Of a stretch of 64,000 nucleotides of DNA, positions 45,339 through 53,472 are shown one piece after another; the first letter of the stretch is position 1, and each line of letters begins with the position of its first letter. A program made the position numbers and the translations under genes. The stretch lies in NCBI GenBank assembly GCA_963665865.2, contig CAXXWF010000001.1:1364001-1428000 (forward strand). The letters are read 5' to 3'. The notes under the pieces are model-generated. The model saw nothing but the letters and a program-made list of their open reading frames with translations. It ran no database searches and was not told the origin of the DNA. This stretch comes from PHAA01 sp963665865 (GTDB lineage Bacteria > Bacillota > Syntrophomonadia > Syntrophomonadales > Syntrophomonadaceae).

Positions 45339-45944
45339 ATGTGTAAAGTGAACCAGTCTTTAAACGAAACAGTTGATACAAAAGAAAAAATATTAAAAAG
45401 CGCAGCCAAACTCTTCCGGATAAATGGCTACGATGGAACGCCCATCAGCGAAATTATTCGAGACGCAGCCGTTTCAAAGGGGAGTTTGTATTATTATTTT
45501 CCTTCTAAACAAGTTATGTTATATGAAATTGCTGTTAAGTCAATAAAGGTTGGCAATCCGTTTTATGAAAAAATCTTTAAATCTGATTTGAGTCCCCTTG
45601 ATAAGATTAGGAAGATTAGCAATAACCATATAATGCATTTACTGGAAAATCTTAATTTTGTTGCTGTTGGTTTGCGTGAATCAAATAGATTAGAAGAACC
45701 ATATAGAAGTCGTTATGTATGCAGGAGGGATAGACTGCAGCATATTTATGAAGAAATTATTCGAAGCGGTATCGAGGCAGGGATCTTTTATCCGATGAAT
45801 ATTAAGCTAACAACATATGCAATTCTTTCCATTTTAAACGGCCCCCAACGTTGGTATAATCCGGAAGGGCCTTTAACAGCTGAAGAAATTGCAGATACAT
45901 ATACTAATATGATATGTGAACATATTTTGCGTAAACCAAGCTAA
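45339..45944 (+). CDS. TetR-family repressor, likely controls the catabolic island
   Basis: 201 residues. N-terminal HTH (ILKSAAKLFRINGYDGTPIS then AAVSKGSLYYYFPSKQ) is typical of TetR/AcrR regulators; the C-terminal domain (about 80-195) would bind the effector. Many TetR members of this type respond to acyl-CoAs. Three operator-like palindromes follow within 0.7 kb, in front of abfD. GGAAAGGA precedes the ATG. Confidence 0.85.
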   Translation: MCKVNQSLNETVDTKEKILKSAAKLFRINGYDGTPISEIIRDAAVSKGSLYYYFPSKQVMLYEIAVKSIKVGNPFYEKIFKSDLSPLDKIRKISNNHIMHLLENLNFVAVGLRESNRLEEPYRSRYVCRRDRLQHIYEEIIRSGIEAGIFYPMNIKLTTYAILSILNGPQRWYNPEGPLTAEEIADTYTNMICEHILRKPS

Positions 45945-46006
45945 AGCATATACCTATCTCCCACATAAAACGGTAGGTAGCTTTAATTTTATCGTCTTTT
46001 ACCTCA

Positions 46007-46090
46007 GGAATCATCGCTTTGGTGGATACTGGAATAGCAACCCCGGAACAAATTGATATTGCTGTTGTAAATGCTTTGGGGCCCCAATAG
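46007..46090 (+). pseudogene. 3-hydroxyacyl-CoA dehydrogenase fragment
   Basis: The 27 codons read GIIALVDTGIATPEQIDIA then VVNALGP and stop, matching the C-terminal-domain start of HBD proteins (KEGCYLLDQGVASIEDIDNA in the intact gene at 48.4 kb). Nothing else of the gene remains. The divergence from the intact copy suggests a different paralogue. Confidence 0.6.
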
Positions 46091-46205
46091 GTTAGTCTTT
46101 ATTCGATTGTTGGCGACCTAATTGAAATTTTAAGACCCAACAATATTAAAAAAGCATTAAATTTATGCTGGACTTTTTGGTATGGATATAATATTATTGA
46201 ATTGT

Positions 46206-46222
46206 ACCGGTCGGTCGGTATA
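46206..46222. promoter_or_regulatory. TetR-operator-like sequence, copy 1
   Basis: ACCGGTCGGTCGGTATA; the core agrees with copies 2 and 3 except one base (T for G). A TATAAT lies about 15 nt upstream at 46187-46192, so binding here could block a promoter. Confidence 0.55.
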
Positions 46223-46301
46223 AATTTTCGCCCAAGATTATAATCCAGTTTAAGATGAGTGAGTTATATATTAAAGAAACAAGACCATTCTGATCGCAAA
46301 A

Positions 46302-46320
46302 GACCGGGCGGTCGGTATAC
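46302..46320. promoter_or_regulatory. TetR-operator-like sequence, copy 2
   Basis: GACCGGGCGGTCGGTATAC with a 5+2+5 palindrome GACCG-GG-CGGTC at 46302-46313. It is 44 nt before the abfD 5' relic, as expected of the old promoter of that copy. Confidence 0.6.
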
Positions 46321-46329
46321 TGGGATAAA

Positions 46330-46410
46330 AAAGTTAGAAAATATCGGGAAAGAGGTGAAGAAAATGCCTCTTAAGACTCCATAGCAATATCTGGATGACA
46401 ACATGGCAAA
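46330..46410 (+). pseudogene. abfD 5' relic
   Basis: 46330-46400 matches the leader and first 15 codons of abfD at 46885-46955 (GTTAGAAAATATCGGGAAAG and so on). Start ATG at 46364; codon 7 CAG has become TAG (46382). After about codon 15 it stops matching and runs into a CoA-transferase ending. Confidence 0.75.
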
Positions 46411-46412
46411 GC

Positions 46413-46514
46413 GCGGAGGCCTTGATTAATATTGCCCATCCCGATCTGCGCGATGAGCTTATCCGCGAAGCGGATAAGATGCACATCTGGGTAAGGAGCA
46501 ATACAATAGTATAA
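46413..46514 (+). pseudogene. CoA-transferase 3' relic
   Basis: Open frame A-E-ALINIAHPDLRDELIREA followed by DKMHIW to TAA at 46514. This is the common C-terminus of the acetyl-CoA hydrolase/4-hydroxybutyrate CoA-transferase family. It adjoins the abfD 5' relic, so an ancestral order abfD ... CoA-transferase is implied with everything between removed. Confidence 0.7.
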
Positions 46515-46604
46515 ACGTTCAGATGGATAAGTAATAAAACAATCAAGCAACAAAAATTTAAAGTGAGTTACATATTAAATAAACAGACTATTCCGGTTGC
46601 GAAA

Positions 46605-46622
46605 GACCGGGCGGTCGGTATA
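46605..46622. promoter_or_regulatory. TetR-operator-like sequence, copy 3
   Basis: GACCGGGCGGTCGGTATA, identical to copy 2 over 18 nt, with a similar 40-nt upstream flank. It is the nearest operator to the intact abfD. Confidence 0.6.
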
Positions 46623-46916
46623 CAGAATCGAAAATAAATTTGATCTCAGTTATATAATTCAACTGTTGGTGAAATGGATAACCAAAAACATATCCGATCC
46701 TTAAACACTACTTATGGATCCAACGGGTATGCCCGAAGTATGCATTTATTCACAAGGCCGCTTAATAACGATTGCGGCCAAAAGAAGATAATCAGTGGTA
46801 ACCGTCAAGCTTATTGGTACTAATAGGTATTGCATACTAAAAACTCTGTGGCCACAGGAAATTTATATTTTAACAGAAGAAAAAAGCTAGAAAATATCGG
46901 GAAAGAAGTGAAGAAA

Positions 46917-48389
46917 ATGACTCATAAGAGTCCCCAGCAATATCTTGATGATCTTAGAAAAATGGATATTAATCTGTATATGTTTGGAGAGAAAATTGAG
47001 AACTACGTGGATCATCCTATCATAAGACCATCAATTAATGCCCTGGCAATGACCTACAAGTTGGCTCTGGAGCCTGAATATGAAGATCTAATGACGGCTA
47101 CATCCAATTTGACGGGGGAGAAAATCAATCGTTTTACCCACATCCACCAGAGTACTGATGATCTAATTAAAAAAGTAAAAATGCTGAGGCTGCTAGGACA
47201 AAAGACGGGCTGTTGTTTTCAGCGCTGTGTGGGAATGGATGCCTTCAATGCCGTATTTAACACCACCTACGAAATCGATGCCAGTAACGGTACACAATAT
47301 CATGAGCGGTTTATTCGTTATTTGAAATACATTCAAGAAAATGATCTAACCGTGGATGGTTGTATGACTGATGCCCGCGGGGATAGATCTAAAACTCCCG
47401 GACAGCAGCCTGACCCTGACGCATATCTTCGTGTGGTTGAAAGGCGGGAGGACGGAATCGTAGTGAGAGGATGTAAACTGCATCAGACCGGTATGATCAA
47501 CTCTCACGAAATATTGGTTATGCCCAATAATTCTCTCAAAGAAAGTGAAAAGGACTGGGCGATCTCCTTTGCTATTCCCCTTGATACACCGGGAATGGTA
47601 TATGTTTACGGCCGGCAATCTTGCGACACCAGAAAACTTGAAGGTGGAAGCATAGATATGGGTAACAAGTATTTTGGCGGCCAAGAGATAATGACCATAT
47701 TTAACGACGTTTTTGTACCCTGGGACAGGGTATTTATGGATGGGGAAACTGAGTTCACCACTATGTTGGTAGAGCGTTTCGCTGGATATCATCGTCAGAG
47801 TTACGGAGGATGTAAGGTTGGGGTGGGTGATGCTCTGATCGGAGCAACCCAAGCAATAGCTGAATACAATGGCGCGGCTAAAGCATCGCATGTTAAAGAC
47901 AAAATTGTAGAAATGTGTCATCTCAATGAAACGCTTTATTCCTGTGGGATAGCTTGTTCTTCCCAGGGGAGTAAAACAGCGGCCGGCAACTATCTAATTG
48001 ACCTGCTGCTGGCTAACATTTGCAAGCAGAATGTGACTCGCTTTCCATATGAAATGGCCAGGTTAGCTCAGGATATTGCCGGTGGTGCCATCGTAACCCT
48101 GCCATCCGAAAAAGATTTTGATCATCCGGAGATAGGCCCTCTGGTAAAGAAATATTCTGCCACCGGAAGCGATGTGCCAGTTGAACATCGTCAGCGCATG
48201 CTCAGGTTAATCGAAAACATTACCATGGGAAGTGCTGCAGTTGGCTATCTTACGGAATCAATGCATGGTGCCGGCTCTCCTCAAGCCCAAAGGATCATGA
48301 TTAGCCGCTTGGTAAACCTACAGCAGCGAAAAAAACAGGCGGAGAAGCTGGCGGGAGTTCAGGGAGAGACAGACGTAGACTGGGTTTAA
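46917..48389 (+). CDS. abfD: 4-hydroxybutyryl-CoA dehydratase/vinylacetyl-CoA isomerase
   Basis: 490 residues, the same length as the Clostridium aminobutyricum enzyme as I recall it. The 4Fe-4S ligands are present: C-F-Q-R-C (Cys100 and Cys104, equal to 99/103), His292 and Cys299 in YHRQSYGGCK, with Tyr296 and Lys300. HQTGM has the conserved Thr, and RLIENITMG the conserved Glu. FAD and the cluster dehydrate 4-hydroxybutyryl-CoA to crotonyl-CoA by a ketyl-radical mechanism. ATG at 46917 follows GGGAAAGAAG and is favoured over 46830 since the relic copy conserves it. First gene of the catabolic run. Confidence 0.93.
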   Translation: MTHKSPQQYLDDLRKMDINLYMFGEKIENYVDHPIIRPSINALAMTYKLALEPEYEDLMTATSNLTGEKINRFTHIHQSTDDLIKKVKMLRLLGQKTGCCFQRCVGMDAFNAVFNTTYEIDASNGTQYHERFIRYLKYIQENDLTVDGCMTDARGDRSKTPGQQPDPDAYLRVVERREDGIVVRGCKLHQTGMINSHEILVMPNNSLKESEKDWAISFAIPLDTPGMVYVYGRQSCDTRKLEGGSIDMGNKYFGGQEIMTIFNDVFVPWDRVFMDGETEFTTMLVERFAGYHRQSYGGCKVGVGDALIGATQAIAEYNGAAKASHVKDKIVEMCHLNETLYSCGIACSSQGSKTAAGNYLIDLLLANICKQNVTRFPYEMARLAQDIAGGAIVTLPSEKDFDHPEIGPLVKKYSATGSDVPVEHRQRMLRLIENITMGSAAVGYLTESMHGAGSPQAQRIMISRLVNLQQRKKQAEKLAGVQGETDVDWV

Positions 48390-48420
48390 TCTTATATGTG
48401 GAAAGGTAGATTGGAGGAGA

Positions 48421-49290
48421 ATGAAATTGGATATTAAGACCATCTGTGTTGTAGGTGCTGGAAATATGGGGCATCAAATAGCTCTGCAGGCTGCTATTTC
48501 TGGGTTTAAGGTTTATTGTACGGATATTAACGAAGTTACTTTGAAAAAGGCCGAGGATTTCGCAACAAAATGGTTGGGTAGTCGACTGGAAAAAGGGAAA
48601 ATCTCAAATGAGGAAGTTGACGGAATAAAAAGCCGCCTAAACTTCACCGACAGCCTGGAAGCCGCTGCTAAGAATGCTGACTTTGTAATTGAAGCAGCGG
48701 TGGAGATACTCAGTATTAAACGGGAGCTTTTTGCCGCGCTTGACAAAATCTGTCCTCCGCATGCCATACTGACGACTAACAGTTCCTATATAGTGAGTTC
48801 CAGGATTGCTGATGCTACCGACCGTCCAGATAAAGTATTAAATATGCATTTCTTTAACCCGGCCTTAATGATGAAACTCGTAGAGGTTGTACAGGGACCG
48901 CATGTCTCTGAAGAAACTGTACAAACAGTACTGGAAGTTAGCCGTGCTCTGGGTAAGTCGCCCACACGGGTAAATAAAGAGATTTACGGTTTCGTGTGTA
49001 ATCGCATTTTTAGTGCTATTACCAAGGAAGGTTGCTACTTGTTGGATCAAGGTGTTGCTTCTATAGAAGACATTGACAATGCAGTGCGCAACGGGTTAGG
49101 GCATCCTATGGGGCCGCTGGAATTGCTTGATCTTACGGGAATTGATCTTGAATACAACGTTTTGATGGAAAGGTTCAAAGATACGGGCGATACTAATGAC
49201 AAGCCCAGTCCAGCCATTGTAGAAAGATACGCGGTCGGGAAATACGGGCGCAAAAACGGCAGCGGATTCTACGAATATAAATCCAAGTAG
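48421..49290 (+). CDS. hbd: 3-hydroxyacyl-CoA (3-hydroxybutyryl-CoA) dehydrogenase
   Basis: 289 residues. NAD-binding VGAGNMGHQIALQAAISGF near the N-terminus; catalytic His143 in MHFFNPALMMKLVEVV, and the C-terminal dimer domain with GHPMGPLELLDLTG. It oxidises 3-hydroxybutyryl-CoA to acetoacetyl-CoA. GGAGGAG precedes the ATG, 31 nt after abfD; same transcript likely. Confidence 0.92.
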   Translation: MKLDIKTICVVGAGNMGHQIALQAAISGFKVYCTDINEVTLKKAEDFATKWLGSRLEKGKISNEEVDGIKSRLNFTDSLEAAAKNADFVIEAAVEILSIKRELFAALDKICPPHAILTTNSSYIVSSRIADATDRPDKVLNMHFFNPALMMKLVEVVQGPHVSEETVQTVLEVSRALGKSPTRVNKEIYGFVCNRIFSAITKEGCYLLDQGVASIEDIDNAVRNGLGHPMGPLELLDLTGIDLEYNVLMERFKDTGDTNDKPSPAIVERYAVGKYGRKNGSGFYEYKSK

Positions 49291-49322
49291 GTTGCGGGAC
49301 TGGAGTTAATGGAGGTCAGTTT

Positions 49323-50087
49323 ATGACTTATGAATTCATTGTGGTACATATTGAAGACGGAGTGGCTGTAGTTTTCCTAAATAGGCCTAAAGAGCTGAAT
49401 GCATTAAACAAAAACATGGTTCTGGACTTGGATAGGGCTTTTGATGAAATGGCTGGTGATCATCAAGTTAAAGCTGTGGTTATTACCGGTGAGAAGAATT
49501 TCGCAGCCGGAGCAGACATCACCAACATGCTTGATCTGAGCCCGGAAATGGCTAAAGGATTTTCTTTCCGGCATACGTTTAATAAAATTGAGGATTTTCC
49601 TAAACCAGTAATAGCTGCAATGTCTGGTTTTGCACTAGGTGGAGGTTTAGAACTGGCACTGACATGTGATATGAGGATAGCCTCGCCGAATGCCAAAGTG
49701 GGATTTCCAGAAATAAACCTTGGTATATTTCCCGGTGCGGGCGGAACTCAGCGTCTGCCGCGCCTGATTGGTTCAGCCCGGGCTAAAGAGATGATCTACA
49801 CCGGGGCCATTATAGATGTTGCTAAGGCGGCGGAATACGGCTTAGTAAACATGGTGGCTGTAAATCCATTGGAAGAAGCACTTAAAATCGCGGGCAAACT
49901 CGCCGCTAAGCCGCCGGTGGCTATAAAAATGGCTAAGCAGTGCATTAATATGGCCTTTGACGTAGATGCGAAAACAGGTTTTGAATTTGAAGCTGTATCC
50001 TGGGCCACTATGTTCGCGACAGAGGACCAAAAGGAAGGCATGAAAGCTTTCGTAGAGAAGCGAAAGCCGAAGTTTATAGGTAATTAA
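49323..50087 (+). CDS. Crotonase (enoyl-CoA hydratase)
   Basis: 254 residues. Both catalytic glutamates are present: Glu110 in FALGGGLELALTCD and Glu130 in VGFPEINLGIFPGAGG. The oxyanion hole is FAAGADI. It adds water to crotonyl-CoA to give 3-hydroxybutyryl-CoA, feeding the preceding dehydrogenase. 32 nt after hbd. Confidence 0.9.
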   Translation: MTYEFIVVHIEDGVAVVFLNRPKELNALNKNMVLDLDRAFDEMAGDHQVKAVVITGEKNFAAGADITNMLDLSPEMAKGFSFRHTFNKIEDFPKPVIAAMSGFALGGGLELALTCDMRIASPNAKVGFPEINLGIFPGAGGTQRLPRLIGSARAKEMIYTGAIIDVAKAAEYGLVNMVAVNPLEEALKIAGKLAAKPPVAIKMAKQCINMAFDVDAKTGFEFEAVSWATMFATEDQKEGMKAFVEKRKPKFIGN

Positions 50088-50105
50088 GGGAAGGGAGATA
50101 GACCA

Positions 50106-51290
50106 ATGAAAGAAGTAGTTATTGTAAGTGGAGCGAGAACTCCAGTCGGAGATTTCCAGGGTTCCCTGGAACCATTAAAAGCACATGAACTAGGGGTAAT
50201 TGCTCTAAAAGCAGCCATAGAGAAGGCACAAATCGACCCCAAAATAATCGAGGAGGTAATGGTAGGGCACGTAAATCAGGCGGGCTCTCCAGGAAACTCA
50301 GCTCGTTGGGTAACTCTAAAAGCGGGTTGCCCGGTAGAGACTATATCCACAACGATTCATCAGCAGTGCCCCTCTTCCATGCGTGCGGCTGATATATTAT
50401 CCCAGGAAATTATGGTGGGAAGAGTGGATGTGGCGGCCGCGGTCGGCCAGGAAAGTATGAGCAATGCGCCTTATCTGTTGATGGGAGCCAGAAAAGGCTA
50501 TCGCCTTAACGATGCGGAAAAAATCCAGGATAGTTTGATGTTAGGCGGTTTGGTCTGTGCTTTTGAAGGATATCATATGGGTATCACGGCTGAAAATATT
50601 GCTGAAATGTACAAAATTAGCCGGGAAGAACAGGATGAATATTCACTGCTCAGCCATAAGAGAGCCTGTAAAGCTATTGAGGACGGTATATTTAAAGAAG
50701 AAATCGTGCCGGTGGAGGTTAAAACCCGCAAAGGGATCAAGATCTTCGATACTGATGAGCATCCCAACCCTAATGCCACTATGGAAATGGCAGCGAAAAT
50801 GAAACCGGTATTTAAAAAGGATGGAACCGTAACGGCTTTTAATGCTTCAGGACTGAATGACGGGGCCGCCGCCATGATCATGATGTCGGCTGATAAGGCC
50901 AAAGAATTGGGGATTAAACCATTGGCTCGCGTTGTATCCTCCGCATCCGGTGCAGTGGAACCCAGAATCATGGGAATGGGCCCTGTGCCAGCAGTAAAAA
51001 AGGCTCTGAAATTTGCAGGGTTAGAGCTCAATGATATTGATTACTGGGAAATCAACGAAGCCTTTGCTTCCCAGTTACTGGCATGCCAGAGAGAATTGGG
51101 AATATCTTTGGACAGGCTTAACGCAGTAGGTTCCGGCATTCCTTTGGGGCATCCGGTAGGAGCTACCGGTGTCAGAATTATCCTTGAATCCATCTACGAA
51201 CTGAAACGTCGGGGTGGGCGGTATGCTTGCGCTACTATGTGTGCCAGTGGCGGACCGGGAGCAGCTTTTATCATTGAGAACATTATGTAA
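50106..51290 (+). CDS. Acetyl-CoA acetyltransferase (thiolase)
   Basis: 394 residues. The nucleophile Cys88 lies in IHQQCPSSMRA, an unusual version of the standard N-x-x-C-[GS]-S-G loop; the His349 in GHPVGATG and Cys379 in CASGGPGAA are normal. It should cleave acetoacetyl-CoA to two acetyl-CoA. The altered nucleophile loop may reflect a different acyl chain. 18 nt after the crotonase stop. Confidence 0.88.
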   Translation: MKEVVIVSGARTPVGDFQGSLEPLKAHELGVIALKAAIEKAQIDPKIIEEVMVGHVNQAGSPGNSARWVTLKAGCPVETISTTIHQQCPSSMRAADILSQEIMVGRVDVAAAVGQESMSNAPYLLMGARKGYRLNDAEKIQDSLMLGGLVCAFEGYHMGITAENIAEMYKISREEQDEYSLLSHKRACKAIEDGIFKEEIVPVEVKTRKGIKIFDTDEHPNPNATMEMAAKMKPVFKKDGTVTAFNASGLNDGAAAMIMMSADKAKELGIKPLARVVSSASGAVEPRIMGMGPVPAVKKALKFAGLELNDIDYWEINEAFASQLLACQRELGISLDRLNAVGSGIPLGHPVGATGVRIILESIYELKRRGGRYACATMCASGGPGAAFIIENIM

Positions 51291-51328
51291 TTAACCTGGA
51301 TAGATCAATTATTCGGAGGTAAATACCA

Positions 51329-53182
51329 ATGGGCAACAAATTAGTCGACCTAAGAGATGCCAGATTTGTAATTTATGATCAATTAAAAATAGCCGATCTG
51401 TTTGGTTACGAACGTTTTGCTGACCATTCCGAAGAAACCATTGAGATGGCCATAAAAGCGGCTGAAAAGCTGGCTGTTAATGAGTATTACCCAATTAACA
51501 GTATAGGTGATCAGATCGGTGTTGCTTATGAAAACGGGAAAGTCAGAGTTCCGGAAGTGTACCATCCTGCCTATAAAAAGTTTTGTGAGGCAGGTTGGAC
51601 AGCTCCTAATGAATCTTATGAGGTGGGAGGCCAGCAACTTCCTCTCGTAGTGAACTTTATCGGCCAAATGCTTTTCTTTGCTGCTAACCAATCACTTATG
51701 GTTTATACCTGCCTCACCCATAGCGCTGGCAAAGTTATTGAGCTCTTCGGTTCTGAGGAGCAGAAAAACAGGTATTTGGAAGCCGTTTATTCCGGGAGAT
51801 ACCAAGGTTGTATGGACCTCACCGAACCGCAGGCGGGGAGCGATGTGGGAGCGGTCCGCACCAAAGCAATACCAAATGATGACGGAACTTATTCCATAAT
51901 CGGCAACAAAATATTTATCAGCGGGGGGGAATCTGACCTTACCGAGAATACAGTGCATATACTTTTAGCCAGGGTGGAAGGAGATCCTGAAGGCACCAAA
52001 GGGCTATCTTGTTTTATAGTGCCGAAAACAAGAGTTAATGATGACGGTACATTGGGAGAAAGCAATGACGTTACCTGTACGGGTGTTGAGCATAAGACAG
52101 GTATGAAGGGCTCAGCCACCTGTTCACTGGCCTATGGAGATAACAATCAGTGTATCGGCGAACTTTTAGGTGGACGGGGAAAAGGTATCGTTACCATGTT
52201 CAAGATGATGAATGAACAGCGCGTCGTGGTAGGCCTTGAGGGCTATTCCATGGGCAGTTCGGCCTATTTGCATGCCCTGGATTTTGCCCGGGAGAGGAAA
52301 CAGGGAGACGCTTTTGGCCAGAGAACGGGCGATCAGGTGCGGATCATTGAACACCCCGATGTAAGGAAGAACCTTTTGATGATGAAGAGTTACACCGAAG
52401 GGATTAGAGCACTCCTGCTTTACACAACCCATTGCATGGACTTGATGGAGATAATCCAGGATAAAGCCGAGAAGCAAAAATATAGTGATCTGGTTGAAGT
52501 TTTAACTCCTATTTGCAAAGCTCATGGCACTGAGAAGAGTTTTGAAGTTTGCGTTACGGCTGTACAGGTTCATGGCGGTTACGGATACTGCCAGGATTAC
52601 TATGTAGAGCAGCTGATGCGCGATTGTAAAATTACCACCATTTATGAAGGAACCAATGGTATTCAGGCCAACGACCTGCTGGGGCGCAAAATAGTGATGA
52701 GGGATGGCGCTGCTTTCCAGACTCTGATCTTCGAAATCCGGTCGGTGATTAAATCAGTTCAGGGAATGGATGGTTTATCAACTTATGCGGAAGATATGGA
52801 CGGGTATGTCAATATGCTTACAGCGGTAAGCGATCAGCTGCGAAAGCAGATGGTCAGCGGCAACAGTTATTTGGCCTATTCCTGGGCTTCTCAATATCTA
52901 AATGTATTTGGAGATATAGTCTTGGGGTGGATGTTCTTGGCCCAGGCCAAAATAGCAGTTGAAAAACTGAGTGCTATTTTTTTGTCCCAAGGTGCTGTGG
53001 ATAGAGTTATGCAAGACAGTATAGCCAGCGGCGATCCTGATGCAATATTTTACACCAGCAAGATTAACACCGCCAAATTCTTTATAGGTTCAGTACTGCC
53101 GCAGGTAAAAGGGAAAATCGACGCAATTTGTAGAAATGATGATGCACTCTTAATGATGGAAGACAAGTTTTTTGTAGACTAA
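51329..53182 (+). CDS. Acyl-CoA dehydrogenase, long (about 600 residue) type
   Basis: 617 residues, more than the usual 380: the extra length is a C-terminal helical domain (about 470-610), as in DmdC/FadE5-like enzymes. The catalytic Glu440 is in TTIYEGTNGIQANDLLGRK and the flavin-binding MDLTEPQAGSDVGAVRTKA block is at about 158-178. It oxidises an acyl-CoA to the 2-enoyl form, passing electrons to an ETF or related carrier. GGAGGT precedes the ATG. Confidence 0.88.
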   Translation: MGNKLVDLRDARFVIYDQLKIADLFGYERFADHSEETIEMAIKAAEKLAVNEYYPINSIGDQIGVAYENGKVRVPEVYHPAYKKFCEAGWTAPNESYEVGGQQLPLVVNFIGQMLFFAANQSLMVYTCLTHSAGKVIELFGSEEQKNRYLEAVYSGRYQGCMDLTEPQAGSDVGAVRTKAIPNDDGTYSIIGNKIFISGGESDLTENTVHILLARVEGDPEGTKGLSCFIVPKTRVNDDGTLGESNDVTCTGVEHKTGMKGSATCSLAYGDNNQCIGELLGGRGKGIVTMFKMMNEQRVVVGLEGYSMGSSAYLHALDFARERKQGDAFGQRTGDQVRIIEHPDVRKNLLMMKSYTEGIRALLLYTTHCMDLMEIIQDKAEKQKYSDLVEVLTPICKAHGTEKSFEVCVTAVQVHGGYGYCQDYYVEQLMRDCKITTIYEGTNGIQANDLLGRKIVMRDGAAFQTLIFEIRSVIKSVQGMDGLSTYAEDMDGYVNMLTAVSDQLRKQMVSGNSYLAYSWASQYLNVFGDIVLGWMFLAQAKIAVEKLSAIFLSQGAVDRVMQDSIASGDPDAIFYTSKINTAKFFIGSVLPQVKGKIDAICRNDDALLMMEDKFFVD

Positions 53183-53472
53183 GTGGTTATGTCCAATAAT
53201 TTTTAAAGTAATTTCGCTAATTATTAATGATGAGTACAGAGAAAACTAGTGCCCCCTGATAAAGCGGCAAAAGCAGTAAAATCTGGAGACTGTGGTCTTG
53301 GTAAGGAGTGATCTGTATTGCTTAGCGGTTAATATCAAAACTGCCCAACAGTAAGACCGATTAGTACTGAGATTACATGCAGGTTTCAGAATAGTTGTTT
53401 TATAAATTGTTTGTCTGATTTTATTTTTAGTACCATCATAGAGGATGAGTAAATAATCTAGGAGGTAGTAAC
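53183..53472 (+). other. Gap of 290 bases, possible CoA-transferase 5' relic
   Basis: A short frame near 53257-53310 reads PDKAAKAVKSGDCGLGKE and stop, resembling the A-x-x-A-V-K-x-I-K-S-G-D start of acetyl-CoA hydrolase/4-hydroxybutyrate CoA-transferases. The match is short and frameshifted before and after. The rest holds no gene. Confidence 0.25.

Larger units (their letters stand above)
45945..46916. other. Gap of 972 bases: promoter and relic region before abfD
   Basis: Contains three copies of a TetR-type operator, relics of 3-hydroxyacyl-CoA dehydrogenase, abfD and CoA-transferase genes, a direct repeat of about 60 nt (46258-46320 and 46561-46622), and a short hairpin (GGCCGC...GCGGCC, 46756-46779). 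The second operator copy is about 300 nt before abfD, so abfD probably has a leader or a nearer promoter. Confidence 0.6.

Noticed and set aside
46790..46835. AAGCTTATTGGTACTAATAGG resembles the 3' end of bacterial 23S rRNA
   Set aside because: Only about 20 nt match, neither the upstream rRNA helices nor a following 5S gene are visible, and the area is a known relic zone. Too short to call.
46830..46916. Longer start for the 4-hydroxybutyryl-CoA dehydratase
   Set aside because: The 29 extra codons have no ribosome binding site. The ATG at 46917 gives the family length of 490 residues and is the one conserved in the 5' relic.
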